Shown here: piece by piece, positions 1-8,138 of the stretch
Layout of the letters: each line of letters opens with the position of its first letter
Numbering within the stretch: position 1 is the first letter of the stretch
The notes under the pieces: model-generated
What the model was told of the DNA's origin: nothing
The model's database searches: none
Seen by the model: the letters and a program-made list of their open reading frames with translations, nothing else
From: CBDBKL01 sp965206675
Lineage (GTDB): Bacteria; Bdellovibrionota; Bdellovibrionia; Bdellovibrionales; JAKFYE01
Direction of reading: 5' to 3'
DNA length: 24,640 bases
Assembly: GCA_965206675.1 (NCBI GenBank)
Contig: CBDBKL010000004.1
Location: forward strand, 1 to 24,640
Position numbers and translations under genes: made by a program

Positions 1-3000
1 CATAGTTTTACCCGACTTTGACGATACGATACCACAGTTGGATCACTTATAGTTTCCAAGGCAGAACGAAGACGCTGCTCACGTGCTTTCTGAGCTGCCC
101 ATAGACTGGCTCTCCTTCTGTTTTCTGCAATCTCAGCATCCCCTTCCTCTAAAGTTCGAATCTCATTTCGAAGACCTTCCGAAAGACGGGATAATTCAAA
201 TAAATCAGACAAATTTTTCTCCTCAGATGATCTTTCTTCATAATTCATTGCAAGCCTTTTAGTTAACTCAGACCTTGCCCATTGATTCAAAAATTCTTCA
301 TCTTGTTTATTAATAAGCTCTATTTGACCTTGTAGCTGTTCACTCAGTTGAGAAACAGCTATAACAGATTCTATTTTTTTTCTTACCGTATCTTGTTCAA
401 TCCTTTCCTTTGATGTTAACTGATGGATCTGAAGAAGCTCTCTTTCTGCTATATTTTTTCTGGTTCTACTATCTTCAGTTTCTATGGCTTGTATTTCAGC
501 TTGAATATCCTTTTCAGGAAACATAAGTTGAAGGCCTGCAAACTCTTCTGTAATTCTTTGCCCCTCTAACCTTTGCTTTTCTCTCTCTGAAAAAGAAAGA
601 GCTAACCATCTTTCAACTTGTTCTTTTCTTCTCTCCACATTTAATAACTCTTTGATCTCTTTTTCTTGAGGATGGTCTCTATCAAAATAATAATTTCCTG
701 AACCATAAGCATTTCTTCCTCTAAAATAAGATAATGCCGTCGCATTGTCCTTTTTTTCCTGTATACTTGGATCGGCTCCTGCAGCCAGTAACAATCGCAC
801 AATTTCTGCATTAATATTATGATAAGGACTACTTAAATAAGACATTAATACTGTATAACCTTGTTCACCTTGAGCATTAGGATCAGCCCCTGCATCTAAT
901 AAAAGCTGTACAATTTGCGGATCCGTATTGGATTTTACATGAAACCATAGTGCTGTCTTTCCATATCTATTCGTTGCATTCACATCCGCCCCTGAATCCA
1001 ATAAAAGTTTCATTAACTCTATATTAGGATTATAACTTGCTAAAAACATCAATGCCGTATACTTATCAACTCCAGTCTGTGTATTAGGATGAGCTCTAGC
1101 ATTTAATAAAATACGCATGATCTCTAGATCAGGATTATAGATTGCAAGATACATTAATAATGTATGACCAGGAGAGCCATCAATATCTCTCAGTTGACAA
1201 ACATTAGGATCTATCCCTGTTTCAAGAACACTTCTAATATCATCAACACTACCCTCTGTTAGGCGGAATAGCTTTTCACATCTTTCATCCACAGGCTTTC
1301 CATTATAAGAATAAAACCTAGGTGCTGTTTTCTTTCCTTCAGAATCATCTACAGAAACACCCCTTACTCTATTTAACAAACCCATAATCTCTTCTATATC
1401 AGGGTGGAATTGATTCTGTTCAAGATAATTTGATATTAAAATATACCTAGACTCGGTCATAGAACCAGCCTCTTTTTCCAATAAAAGCCGCATGATTTCT
1501 AAATTGAGAAACTTTCCACTAACATGATACTCTAATGCTGTTTTTTCCTCTTTATCTCTTACACTCACATGAGCACCAGCATCTAATAAAAGTCGCACAA
1601 CTTCTAAATCTGGACGACGGTTTCCACTCAAAATATATGATAGTGCTGTCATTTTACTATACGAACTTCGTGCATTCACATTAGCACCAGCATCTAATAA
1701 AAGTCGCACAACTTCAGGATCTGGATGATCTCTTCTCAAGGAATCCATTAACGGCCATCCCCTTCTAGGATTAGGATTAGCACCAGCATCTAATAAAAGC
1801 TTCACAATTTCCGGATTCAAGCCAGAGTTTTCACTAAGAATATGCAATAATGCTGTTTTTCCCTCTTTATCTCTTGCATTCACATCAGCACCAGCATTTA
1901 ATAAAAGTCGCACAACTTCTAAATCAGGGTCAGAATTTTCTTCTAAGAAGTATAACAACCCAGGTCTTCCTTCATTAGCTAGTACATCTACATCAGCACC
2001 GGCATTTAATAAAAACTCTACACGTTTTGGATATGGATTGATTTTTAAAAGATATAATAAAAAAGTAACTTTATATTTCAAACCTCTCGAACGGTTTAAA
2101 AGTTTGACACTACAATTATCAGGATGAACCATGCTAAACATATTTCTTATGCCATAAATGTTTTGATCTCCACTTATTAAATTGAATACTCGCCTACACT
2201 CTGTTTTAACTGTCTCCAACATACTTTTAATCTTTCTTTCTTGAGGATGTTGTTGTCCCAGGTAATCTAATGCCATCTTTCCTTCATTATCTTTTTTATC
2301 TGGATAAGCACCCGCTTCTAATAAAAACCTAACAACTTCTAGATTAGGATTACCTTTCATAGAGTACATAAGAGGAGTTAACCCATATCTATTTGTTTCA
2401 TTTGGATCAGCTTCTCTCTCTAAAAGAAGGTATCTAACAAGATCAACATCTCCATCTTCAGCAGCTAACATCAATCGCGATTTACTAGAAATAAGAGTCT
2501 GCGCTGTCAGGCCAAGAGCTTTCAATCTTGTCTTTAATTGTGAAAAAAGCGAAGGCTCTTCTGATGAGGCAGGCATTCTTAAATCAAAAGCATTAAATCT
2601 TGAAACTTTATTTTCAGGTTTTGTATTTTTATTGGGAGATTTTGACTTCTTATTTTCCTTATCTTCATCTTTCTCCTGAGATTCTGGAACCTTCTTTTCA
2701 CCCTTGACTCCTTTATTTTTTGAATCTTTATCTTCAGTTTTTGCCTCTCCGACAGGCAAATCTTTTTTATTATCAATTCCTAACTGATCCAAATTAATCT
2801 GTGATTCAAGTTCTTCAATACGCAAACGATTTTGTTCAATTTCCTCTTCTAGTTCTTTATAAGTTTTTTTAGGATCTGCAAGTCGCTTTTGAGCTTCTGG
2901 ATCTAATTTTCCATGGCTTTCAACAGGATCTTCCATATTAAATGGAGCATCTGCTACACAAGAAACTAAAAAAGACGATACAATTAGCAATAAAAATCTC

Positions 3001-3002
3001 AT
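1..3002 (-). CDS. Large ankyrin-repeat lipoprotein with C-terminal helical region (3' end outside window)
   Basis: The frame is open from the ATG at 3002 to the left edge, about 1000 codons without a stop, so the C-terminus is missing. The first 15 residues form a lipoprotein signal (Arg2, hydrophobic core, lipobox L12-V13-S14-C15), so the mature protein should be lipid-anchored at Cys15. A short coiled-coil stretch and a Lys/Glu-rich low-complexity segment follow (about 45-140). Residues of about 170-760 hold roughly 14 ankyrin-type repeats of the pattern PDLEVVRLLLDAGADVNA, often a few residues longer than the canonical 33. From about 775 onward it is charged and helical. An AGGG motif lies 8 nt before the ATG. 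Ankyrin arrays bind proteins; the partner is unknown. An envelope or host-interaction role is inference only. It lies downstream of ftsK, same strand, after a 212-bp gap. Confidence 0.85.
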   Translation of the reverse strand, partial: MRFLLLIVSSFLVSCVADAPFNMEDPVESHGKLDPEAQKRLADPKKTYKELEEEIEQNRLRIEELESQINLDQLGIDNKKDLPVGEAKTEDKDSKNKGVKGEKKVPESQEKDEDKENKKSKSPNKNTKPENKVSRFNAFDLRMPASSEEPSLFSQLKTRLKALGLTAQTLISSKSRLMLAAEDGDVDLVRYLLLEREADPNETNRYGLTPLMYSMKGNPNLEVVRFLLEAGAYPDKKDNEGKMALDYLGQQHPQERKIKSMLETVKTECRRVFNLISGDQNIYGIRNMFSMVHPDNCSVKLLNRSRGLKYKVTFLLYLLKINPYPKRVEFLLNAGADVDVLANEGRPGLLYFLEENSDPDLEVVRLLLNAGADVNARDKEGKTALLHILSENSGLNPEIVKLLLDAGANPNPRRGWPLMDSLRRDHPDPEVVRLLLDAGANVNARSSYSKMTALSYILSGNRRPDLEVVRLLLDAGAHVSVRDKEEKTALEYHVSGKFLNLEIMRLLLEKEAGSMTESRYILISNYLEQNQFHPDIEEIMGLLNRVRGVSVDDSEGKKTAPRFYSYNGKPVDERCEKLFRLTEGSVDDIRSVLETGIDPNVCQLRDIDGSPGHTLLMYLAIYNPDLEIMRILLNARAHPNTQTGVDKYTALMFLASYNPNIELMKLLLDSGADVNATNRYGKTALWFHVKSNTDPQIVQLLLDAGADPNAQGEQGYTVLMSYLSSPYHNINAEIVRLLLAAGADPSIQEKKDNATALSYFRGRNAYGSGNYYFDRDHPQEKEIKELLNVERRKEQVERWLALSFSEREKQRLEGQRITEEFAGLQLMFPEKDIQAEIQAIETEDSRTRKNIAERELLQIHQLTSKERIEQDTVRKKIESVIAVSQLSEQLQGQIELINKQDEEFLNQWARSELTKRLAMNYEERSSEEKNLSDLFELSRLSEGLRNEIRTLEEGDAEIAENRRRASLWAAQKAREQRLRSALETISDPTVVSYRQSRVKL

Positions 3003-3178
3003 CCACCGATCCCTATGACAACACTAAAATTTATCGGCTCTAGATCAATGACTCTTTAGCTAAGATGAAAAAAATAGTGTGCTTGAGGCCACATTGAAGA
3101 CATTTTTTAATTGGACGAATTATAGGTCGTTTGTTTTAGGTAAATACGAAATCAAAAAACTCTTTCCATACGAAGGTC

Positions 3179-3210
3179 GGGTGACTTTTAATGGGATGAT
3201 AAAATGACCC
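3179..3210. other. Imperfect hairpin between ftsK and the ankyrin gene
   Basis: GGGT(G)A..TTTTA pairs with TAAAATGACCC around a loop of about 9 nt, with one mismatch and one bulge. It lies just past the ftsK stop. No U-run follows on the minus strand, so a role in ftsK termination is only weakly supported. The rest of the 212-bp spacer shows nothing clear. Confidence 0.25.
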
Positions 3211-3214
3211 TATG

Positions 3215-5260
3215 TTAGTTCTTAGATTGAATAAGGTTTACGATTTTTTTAACCTCTTCTTCGGACAGGAAGCTTCCTTGAAGTCTTTCAATATTTTTCC
3301 CATTTTCCATAAACAACATATCACCCTTACCCAATAATTTTTCAGCTCCTGCTGTATCTAGAATCGTTCTAGAATCTATAGTCGAAGACACTTTAAAGGC
3401 AATACGAGTAGGGAAGTTCGTTTTAATTAAACCAGTTACAATCTCAGAGGATGGTCTCTGAGTTGCTAAAATCAAATGCACTCCTGCAGCTCTCGCTTTC
3501 TGAGCAATACGAGTAATAGGAACCTCAACATCTTTTCCTTGAGTCAGCATTAAATCAGCCATCTCATCAACAACCACAACGATATATGGTAGGACATCTA
3601 AGCCCTTTTTCTTAACTTTGTTAGCTTTTATTTTTTCATTAAAAGACGTTATATTTCTCGCACCAACATCTGAAAACATCTTATAACGCTTATCCATTTC
3701 TTTCATAGCCCACACCAAGCTTTCTTTTGCTTCAGTGACATCGGTAATAACAGGACGCAATAAGTGCGGAATACCGTTATAAGGACTTAATTCAATCATT
3801 TTAGGATCAATCATAACAAAACGTAACTCTTTAGGTGATCTATTAAATAGTAAACTTGTAATTAATGAATTTATAAAAACAGATTTTCCAGAACCTGTTG
3901 TACCTGAAACCAAAAGGTGTGGCATTTCAGTAATATCAGATATTAAAACATTATTATAAACATCTTTTCCCATAACAATCGGAAGTTCTTTTTTCTTACC
4001 CGCAGCCACAATAGGTTTTGATACTTCCTGAAAACTGACCAGATTGTTTGTCTTATTTGGCACTTCAATTCCACATGTTGTCTTTCCTGGAATGGGTGCC
4101 AAAACCCGTATAGAACTGGCCCCTAAAACTAGGGCTAAGTCATTTGATAAGCTATTTAATTTACTTAATTTTACACCCGGTGCCGGTTTGAACTCATACA
4201 TTGTCAAACTGGGGCCAACATAAGCAGCGATGACTTCTCCTTTAATTTGGAAACTCTCTAAACATTTTTCTAAATTACGACACTGTTCCTTGATTTCTTT
4301 TTGACTCAATTTTTTAGCTTTAGGGGTTTTGCTTAACAACGTACTATCTGGCTTCTTATATCTCTTTTTATAAGGCTTGATTTCAATATGAAACTCCTCA
4401 TTCTCCTCTTTAGTCTTAGAGTCAGCAGATAAATCCTCAGTCGCATTATTTTCTTTTTCAGGCTCAGTATTTGTCTGTACCTTAATGTTAGCCTTTTTAT
4501 TTACTTTTCTTTTGGCCTTTTTCTCCTTTTTTATCTCGTCAGCATCAGTGACAGGAGGATTGATATTTATAGGGGAAATAGCAGATGCACCAGAATTAAC
4601 CATTTCTAATTGTAAAAAAGCACCGGAGATCATATCGTCATTTAATCTATTACTACCTAATACAAAATCTGTAATTCTCTTTGTGATAGATAGAATTCTT
4701 TGAAAAAGTTCTGTTATAATTGAATTTATGTTTTCAATAAGGGAAACAAGATGAATCACGCCACCACAAATACCTGCAACTAAGATAAAACATGTCAATA
4801 TACTTAGGGCTCCAAAAATTCCAAAAAAGTGATCTAATGTTCCACCAACAATAATCCCCAGCATTCCTCCAGCACCATATTCCAATCTTTCACTGGAGCC
4901 GATCCATTCTGTGGCTTCAAAAATAGTTAAATAACTGCCTACGAAAACGAGAAACGCAAATTGGAGTACAACCAAGGAAGACATAGGCTTAGCTGCAGAG
5001 ACAACATCTCCTACGCCCTGTACGCGTTCAATAAGGTTTTTTCCCAAAACAAATAAAGAAATAGCTATTCCAAAGTATGCATAACCAAAAAGAGACAACC
5101 CTACATCCATCATCTGTTTTCCATATTCACCAAGTAGGCTTGAAAAAACTTTGGGATCTAATATGAGATAAAACATTCCACCGGAAACGATGAAAAGGCA
5201 GCCCACCAGGGTTACTAATAAGATAACTTCCTGAGAACGTGTTTCAAGGCGTGATAGCAT
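3215..5260 (-). CDS. ftsK: FtsK/SpoIIIE-type DNA translocase lacking the C-terminal gamma domain
   Basis: FtsK is a septum-located motor that pumps chromosome ends into daughter cells. The 681-residue protein has four or five membrane segments (about 12-34, 52-72, 94-114, 130-172), then a Lys/Glu-rich linker (about 240-330) and the motor. The Walker A motif GTTGSGKS lies near residue 452 and the Walker B stretch VVVVDEMADLM near 560-570, with the ATQRPS motif after it. The protein stops after GSFLSEEEVKKIVNLIQSKN, where other FtsK proteins continue into a winged-helix gamma domain that reads KOPS sites and activates XerD. The downstream 212 bp do not encode one in the frame I read. A GAGAGG ribosome site lies about 9 nt before the ATG. 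Motor assignment is secure; how it is oriented on DNA is unknown. Confidence 0.93.
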   Translation of the reverse strand: MLSRLETRSQEVILLVTLVGCLFIVSGGMFYLILDPKVFSSLLGEYGKQMMDVGLSLFGYAYFGIAISLFVLGKNLIERVQGVGDVVSAAKPMSSLVVLQFAFLVFVGSYLTIFEATEWIGSSERLEYGAGGMLGIIVGGTLDHFFGIFGALSILTCFILVAGICGGVIHLVSLIENINSIITELFQRILSITKRITDFVLGSNRLNDDMISGAFLQLEMVNSGASAISPININPPVTDADEIKKEKKAKRKVNKKANIKVQTNTEPEKENNATEDLSADSKTKEENEEFHIEIKPYKKRYKKPDSTLLSKTPKAKKLSQKEIKEQCRNLEKCLESFQIKGEVIAAYVGPSLTMYEFKPAPGVKLSKLNSLSNDLALVLGASSIRVLAPIPGKTTCGIEVPNKTNNLVSFQEVSKPIVAAGKKKELPIVMGKDVYNNVLISDITEMPHLLVSGTTGSGKSVFINSLITSLLFNRSPKELRFVMIDPKMIELSPYNGIPHLLRPVITDVTEAKESLVWAMKEMDKRYKMFSDVGARNITSFNEKIKANKVKKKGLDVLPYIVVVVDEMADLMLTQGKDVEVPITRIAQKARAAGVHLILATQRPSSEIVTGLIKTNFPTRIAFKVSSTIDSRTILDTAGAEKLLGKGDMLFMENGKNIERLQGSFLSEEEVKKIVNLIQSKN

Positions 5261-5482
5261 GTGATGATCCTCTCTTTTTAATTTCTTTACTTTTTAGAGC
5301 TGCAAATTGAATACCGGCAATAAAAGGGCTTTATTTGGTCATTTTTAAGGTTTTCTGACAATTTTTGACACTTCAGAGTCCTTTAGAGTCCCTTTTTTGA
5401 ACTGAGAAAGAAAGGTATCTACCCTCCCATTTCATATTTAATCATTTTTCTAGACTTTCCGATAAGTTCAACAGGGTGAGCT

Positions 5483-6376
5483 GTGAAAAAGAAGAAGACC
5501 AAACGTAAGGAAAAATCAACTTCAAAGTTTGCAGATCTATTGATGGACGATTCTAAGTCTTGTGATAGCGATCCATCTGATAAGACTGAACTTGCAGGTG
5601 CCTCCAGTCATACAGATGTCACTCATCACATTAATCCTTCTAACCCGACTGAAATTTTAGGAAATCCTGATTCTTCGAAGCATGTTATGCCGGATGCCTT
5701 ATCAGATCCCCACACCTCCTCACTCAGTGCAATTTTTAAATCGGATATAAAGGAGCACACTCCTCTGCCTGAGGAGCACCCATTAAAACAATCGGACAAC
5801 CTACATATAGCTCAAAAACGCATCACCGAGTTAGAAAAATCTATTGATAGCCTTCGTGAGGAAAATGAACAACTCCTGATATCCAGCGAGACCATTGCAA
5901 ACGATAATGAAGAGTTAAAAGCAAAGCTAGAAACTATCGAAACGGACTATAAGGAAAATTTAGATATTCTTAAACAAGAAACTATCATACTCAAAACGAG
6001 TTTAAACTCTAAAAATGAAGATATCTCAAAATTAAAACATACGAATGAAGAGCTACAAAGACGTTTGAATACAGATTTTAAACATGTACGAGTACGTGAA
6101 AGAGAGTTAGAAAATAGATTAGAAATTTTAAAAATGGAAGGCTCTGCTGTTGTAAGAAATAAAGATGAAACTATACTGGATCTCAAACGCAAGGTAGATC
6201 AGCTCACTCATCAAATAGATAATTATAGAATTAAAAATAAAGAATTTAATGCATCTATTGAAGAACAGCAGATAAAAATAAAAAAGGCAGTAAAGGGTCT
6301 TCGCTTAGTTCTTTCATTATTGGAGAGTGGATATGAAACTGAGGATCCAACAGCCATTGTCAAAAATATTGGATAG
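5483..6376 (+). CDS. Coiled-coil protein of unknown function
   Basis: I do not recognise a named family. The 297-residue product starts at GTG (5483), preceded by AGGGTGAG; an ATG is not available upstream in this frame. The first 10 residues are strongly basic (MKKKKTKRKE). Residues of about 20-105 are polar, Ser/Asp/His/Pro-rich and probably disordered. Residues of about 107-265 are one long coiled coil with heptad-like Leu/Ile spacing, ending in a more hydrophobic helix (KKAVKGLRLVLSLLES). There is no signal peptide or membrane segment, so it is probably cytoplasmic. It is divergent from ftsK with a 222-bp shared upstream region, which is compatible with a division or chromosome role but does not show one. 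A family 1 repeat cluster follows its 3' end. Confidence 0.8.
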   Translation: MKKKKTKRKEKSTSKFADLLMDDSKSCDSDPSDKTELAGASSHTDVTHHINPSNPTEILGNPDSSKHVMPDALSDPHTSSLSAIFKSDIKEHTPLPEEHPLKQSDNLHIAQKRITELEKSIDSLREENEQLLISSETIANDNEELKAKLETIETDYKENLDILKQETIILKTSLNSKNEDISKLKHTNEELQRRLNTDFKHVRVRERELENRLEILKMEGSAVVRNKDETILDLKRKVDQLTHQIDNYRIKNKEFNASIEEQQIKIKKAVKGLRLVLSLLESGYETEDPTAIVKNIG

Positions 6377-6394
6377 TATAATTTGATATTTTTA

Positions 6395-6411
6395 TTGAGA
6401 ACTTTTCTCAA
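6395..6411. other. Small perfect hairpin after the coiled-coil gene
   Basis: TTGAGAA and TTCTCAA pair around a CTT loop, 19 nt after the stop codon. It has no following T-run on either strand, so it is not a convincing terminator. It may help protect the mRNA end. Confidence 0.3.
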
Positions 6412-6460
6412 GATCTCCCTATGCTCAAACATAAAAAAAGAAATTTATCGGAACGAGTCA

Positions 6461-6499
6461 GATACAAACCGAAACAACTTAAGTGACACCTTTTCAACT
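6461..6499 (+). repeat. Family 1 repeat, degenerate right-end fragment
   Basis: The fragment reads GATACAAACCGAA and then GTGACACCTTTTCAAC, which is the right terminus of the family 1 element. It resembles the short remnant at 10608-10646. It is separated from the next full copy by the linker TGCTATAAAC, the same linker that joins the two full copies downstream. Confidence 0.6.
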
Positions 6500-6508
6500 G
6501 CTATAAAC

Positions 6509-6629
6509 GGACTGTTGAAAAGGTGTTAGATACGAGGCGTTCAAGCTCAAACCGAACGGAGGCGTAGTTTTTCCTACGTCGGAGTGAAGGTTTGAGTGAT
6601 TGCAACGAAGTAGATGACACCTTTTCAAC
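6509..6629 (+). repeat. Family 1 repeat (MITE/REP-like), first unit of a tandem pair
   Basis: It starts GGACTGTTGAAAAGGTGT and ends ACACCTTTTCAAC, an inverted repeat. Inside are CTCAAACC paired with GGTTTGAG and a central GCGTAG/CTACGT hairpin. The next unit begins 131 nt later and differs at only a few positions (GGAGGCG versus GGAGACG, TTTTTCC versus TTTTCCC), so the pair is a recent tandem duplication. No coding content. Confidence 0.85.
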
Positions 6630-6639
6630 TGCTATAAAC

Positions 6640-6765
6640 GGACTGTTGAAAAGGTGTTAGATACGAGGCGTTCAAGCTCAAACCGAACGGAGACGTAGTT
6701 TTCCCTACGTCGGAGTGAAGGTTTGAGTGATTGCAACGAAGTAGATGACACCTTTTCAACAGTCC
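6640..6765 (+). repeat. Family 1 repeat, complete 126-bp unit
   Basis: This is the best complete copy. The terminal inverted repeat GGACTGTTGAAAAGGTGT pairs perfectly with ACACCTTTTCAACAGTCC. The central hairpin GACGTAG..CTACGTC has a short T/C loop. No transposase is present and no clear target-site duplication flanks it. From 6766 to 6880 I see only AT-rich DNA before the next gene. Confidence 0.88.
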
Positions 6766-6880
6766 GTATAAAAATGGATTTTTATAAAACTAATCATTGA
6801 AATGATCGAAAGATCTATGTATGAAAAAAGAGGTGCTAAGAAAGCTTTATAAAATAAATGTTCACGAAAGAATATAATAA

Positions 6881-7984
6881 ATGGCAAAGAAGCGGATAAA
6901 ACTGGTTGTTAGTGATTTACATGTAGGAGTAGGACGCACTCTAGAGACAGGGCAAACCAATACACTTGAAGAGTTTTTTTACGATGATAAATTCTCTGAG
7001 TTTATCGACTTCTACACTTCAGGAGAATACGCTGATCATGAAGTAGAACTCATTCTTAATGGGGACATATTTAACTTCCTACAAGTGGATTACAGAGGAC
7101 ATTTTTTGACTGTTGAGACCCAAAATATGTCTTTAGAAAAAATGCAAAGAATAGTTAAAGGTCATCCCTTATTTTTTGAAACTCTGAAAAACTTTATAAG
7201 AGCGGGCCACCAAATCACATATATTGTTGGCAACCATGACCAGGCCATGCTGTGGCCAAAAGTCCGAGAATATGTGAACACTGTTGTAGAGGGCTCCGTC
7301 AGATATAAAAATATCGTGTATTATTTTGATGGTATACACATTGAACATGGTCATATGTACGAAATCGCGAATCGAATAGACCCTAAAAAATTCTTTTTAA
7401 AGCGCAATGTACCAGAACCCATACTTAATTTCCCATTTGGCTCTCATTTCTTTGTTGAATTTGTAATGGAGCTAAAAAAACTTAATCCTTTTGTTGGCAA
7501 AGTGCGCCCATTTAGAAACTCTATCCGCTGGAACTTATTAAATGACTTTATGTTTACTGTAAAATCCCTATTCAAACTTGTTGGTTATTTTATAAAAGCT
7601 GCTATGGATGGTGGAAAAGAAAAACGACGACAATGGTCTATAAAAAGACTTCTTGAGATTTTTTTAGGAGGTCCTATTTTCCCAGATCTTTCCCATGCTG
7701 CAAAAAAATTACTCGAAGATGAGAGGATTAAAAAAGTTATTTTTGGACATTCACATGTCTACACGTTTCGACAATGGAATGGTAAGGAGTATTTTAATAC
7801 AGGCACATGGACAGAGGTTACATCATTAGATGCCGCCTCTCTTGGTAAAATTACCAAACTCACCTATGTTTTGATCGAATATCCCGAAACAGAGAATAGT
7901 GAAGAGTCTAATATTGTTCCCTTTGCACGGTTAAAAGAATGGCGTGGCTACCATCGTATTCAAGAAGATATAGATGTTTCATAG
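6881..7984 (+). CDS. Calcineurin-like metallophosphoesterase
   Basis: The 367-residue protein carries the metal-binding motifs of the calcineurin-like phosphoesterase fold: SDLHVG (Asp12, His14), NGD (Asp62), GNHD (117-120), EHGH (155-158) and GHSH near residue 284. It likely uses two metals to hydrolyse a phosphate ester; the substrate cannot be read from sequence. It is longer than the LpxH UDP-diacylglucosamine hydrolases (about 240 residues), with an extra segment of about 100 residues between EHGH and GHSH that contains a hydrophobic, basic stretch and may contact membrane. The start is fixed by the motif lying 11 residues in; no clear ribosome site precedes it. It sits 154 bp upstream of pgi in the same direction. 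Confidence 0.82.
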   Translation: MAKKRIKLVVSDLHVGVGRTLETGQTNTLEEFFYDDKFSEFIDFYTSGEYADHEVELILNGDIFNFLQVDYRGHFLTVETQNMSLEKMQRIVKGHPLFFETLKNFIRAGHQITYIVGNHDQAMLWPKVREYVNTVVEGSVRYKNIVYYFDGIHIEHGHMYEIANRIDPKKFFLKRNVPEPILNFPFGSHFFVEFVMELKKLNPFVGKVRPFRNSIRWNLLNDFMFTVKSLFKLVGYFIKAAMDGGKEKRRQWSIKRLLEIFLGGPIFPDLSHAAKKLLEDERIKKVIFGHSHVYTFRQWNGKEYFNTGTWTEVTSLDAASLGKITKLTYVLIEYPETENSEESNIVPFARLKEWRGYHRIQEDIDVS

Positions 7985-8138
7985 TTTTAAAATAGACATA
8001 CACAGGAAAGATGAGATAATTTGACATACATTAACACAGTGAAAAAATATTTCGTATAAAAAACTAACTATTGGATTCCTGCATTCGTATGAATGACATT
8101 TACTGAAGGAATAAAAAAGCTCTGAAGGGAGCGAAAAT

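Noticed and set aside
2579..2776. A 65-codon minus-strand frame rich in Lys and Ile
   Set aside because: It lies inside the ankyrin lipoprotein gene in another frame, in the A-rich low-complexity part, and has no support of its own.
6640..6765. Insertion sequence with target duplication
   Set aside because: There is no transposase and I could not find a convincing direct repeat flanking any copy.
6480..6770. Tandem palindromic repeats resembling a short CRISPR array
   Set aside because: Units are about 131 bp with no unique spacers, linkers are nearly the same, and no cas gene is nearby.
8021..8050. TTGACA as a promoter for pgi
   Set aside because: The hexamer is perfect, but no good -10 box lies 16-18 nt downstream (only AAAATA); TATAAA is 28 nt away.
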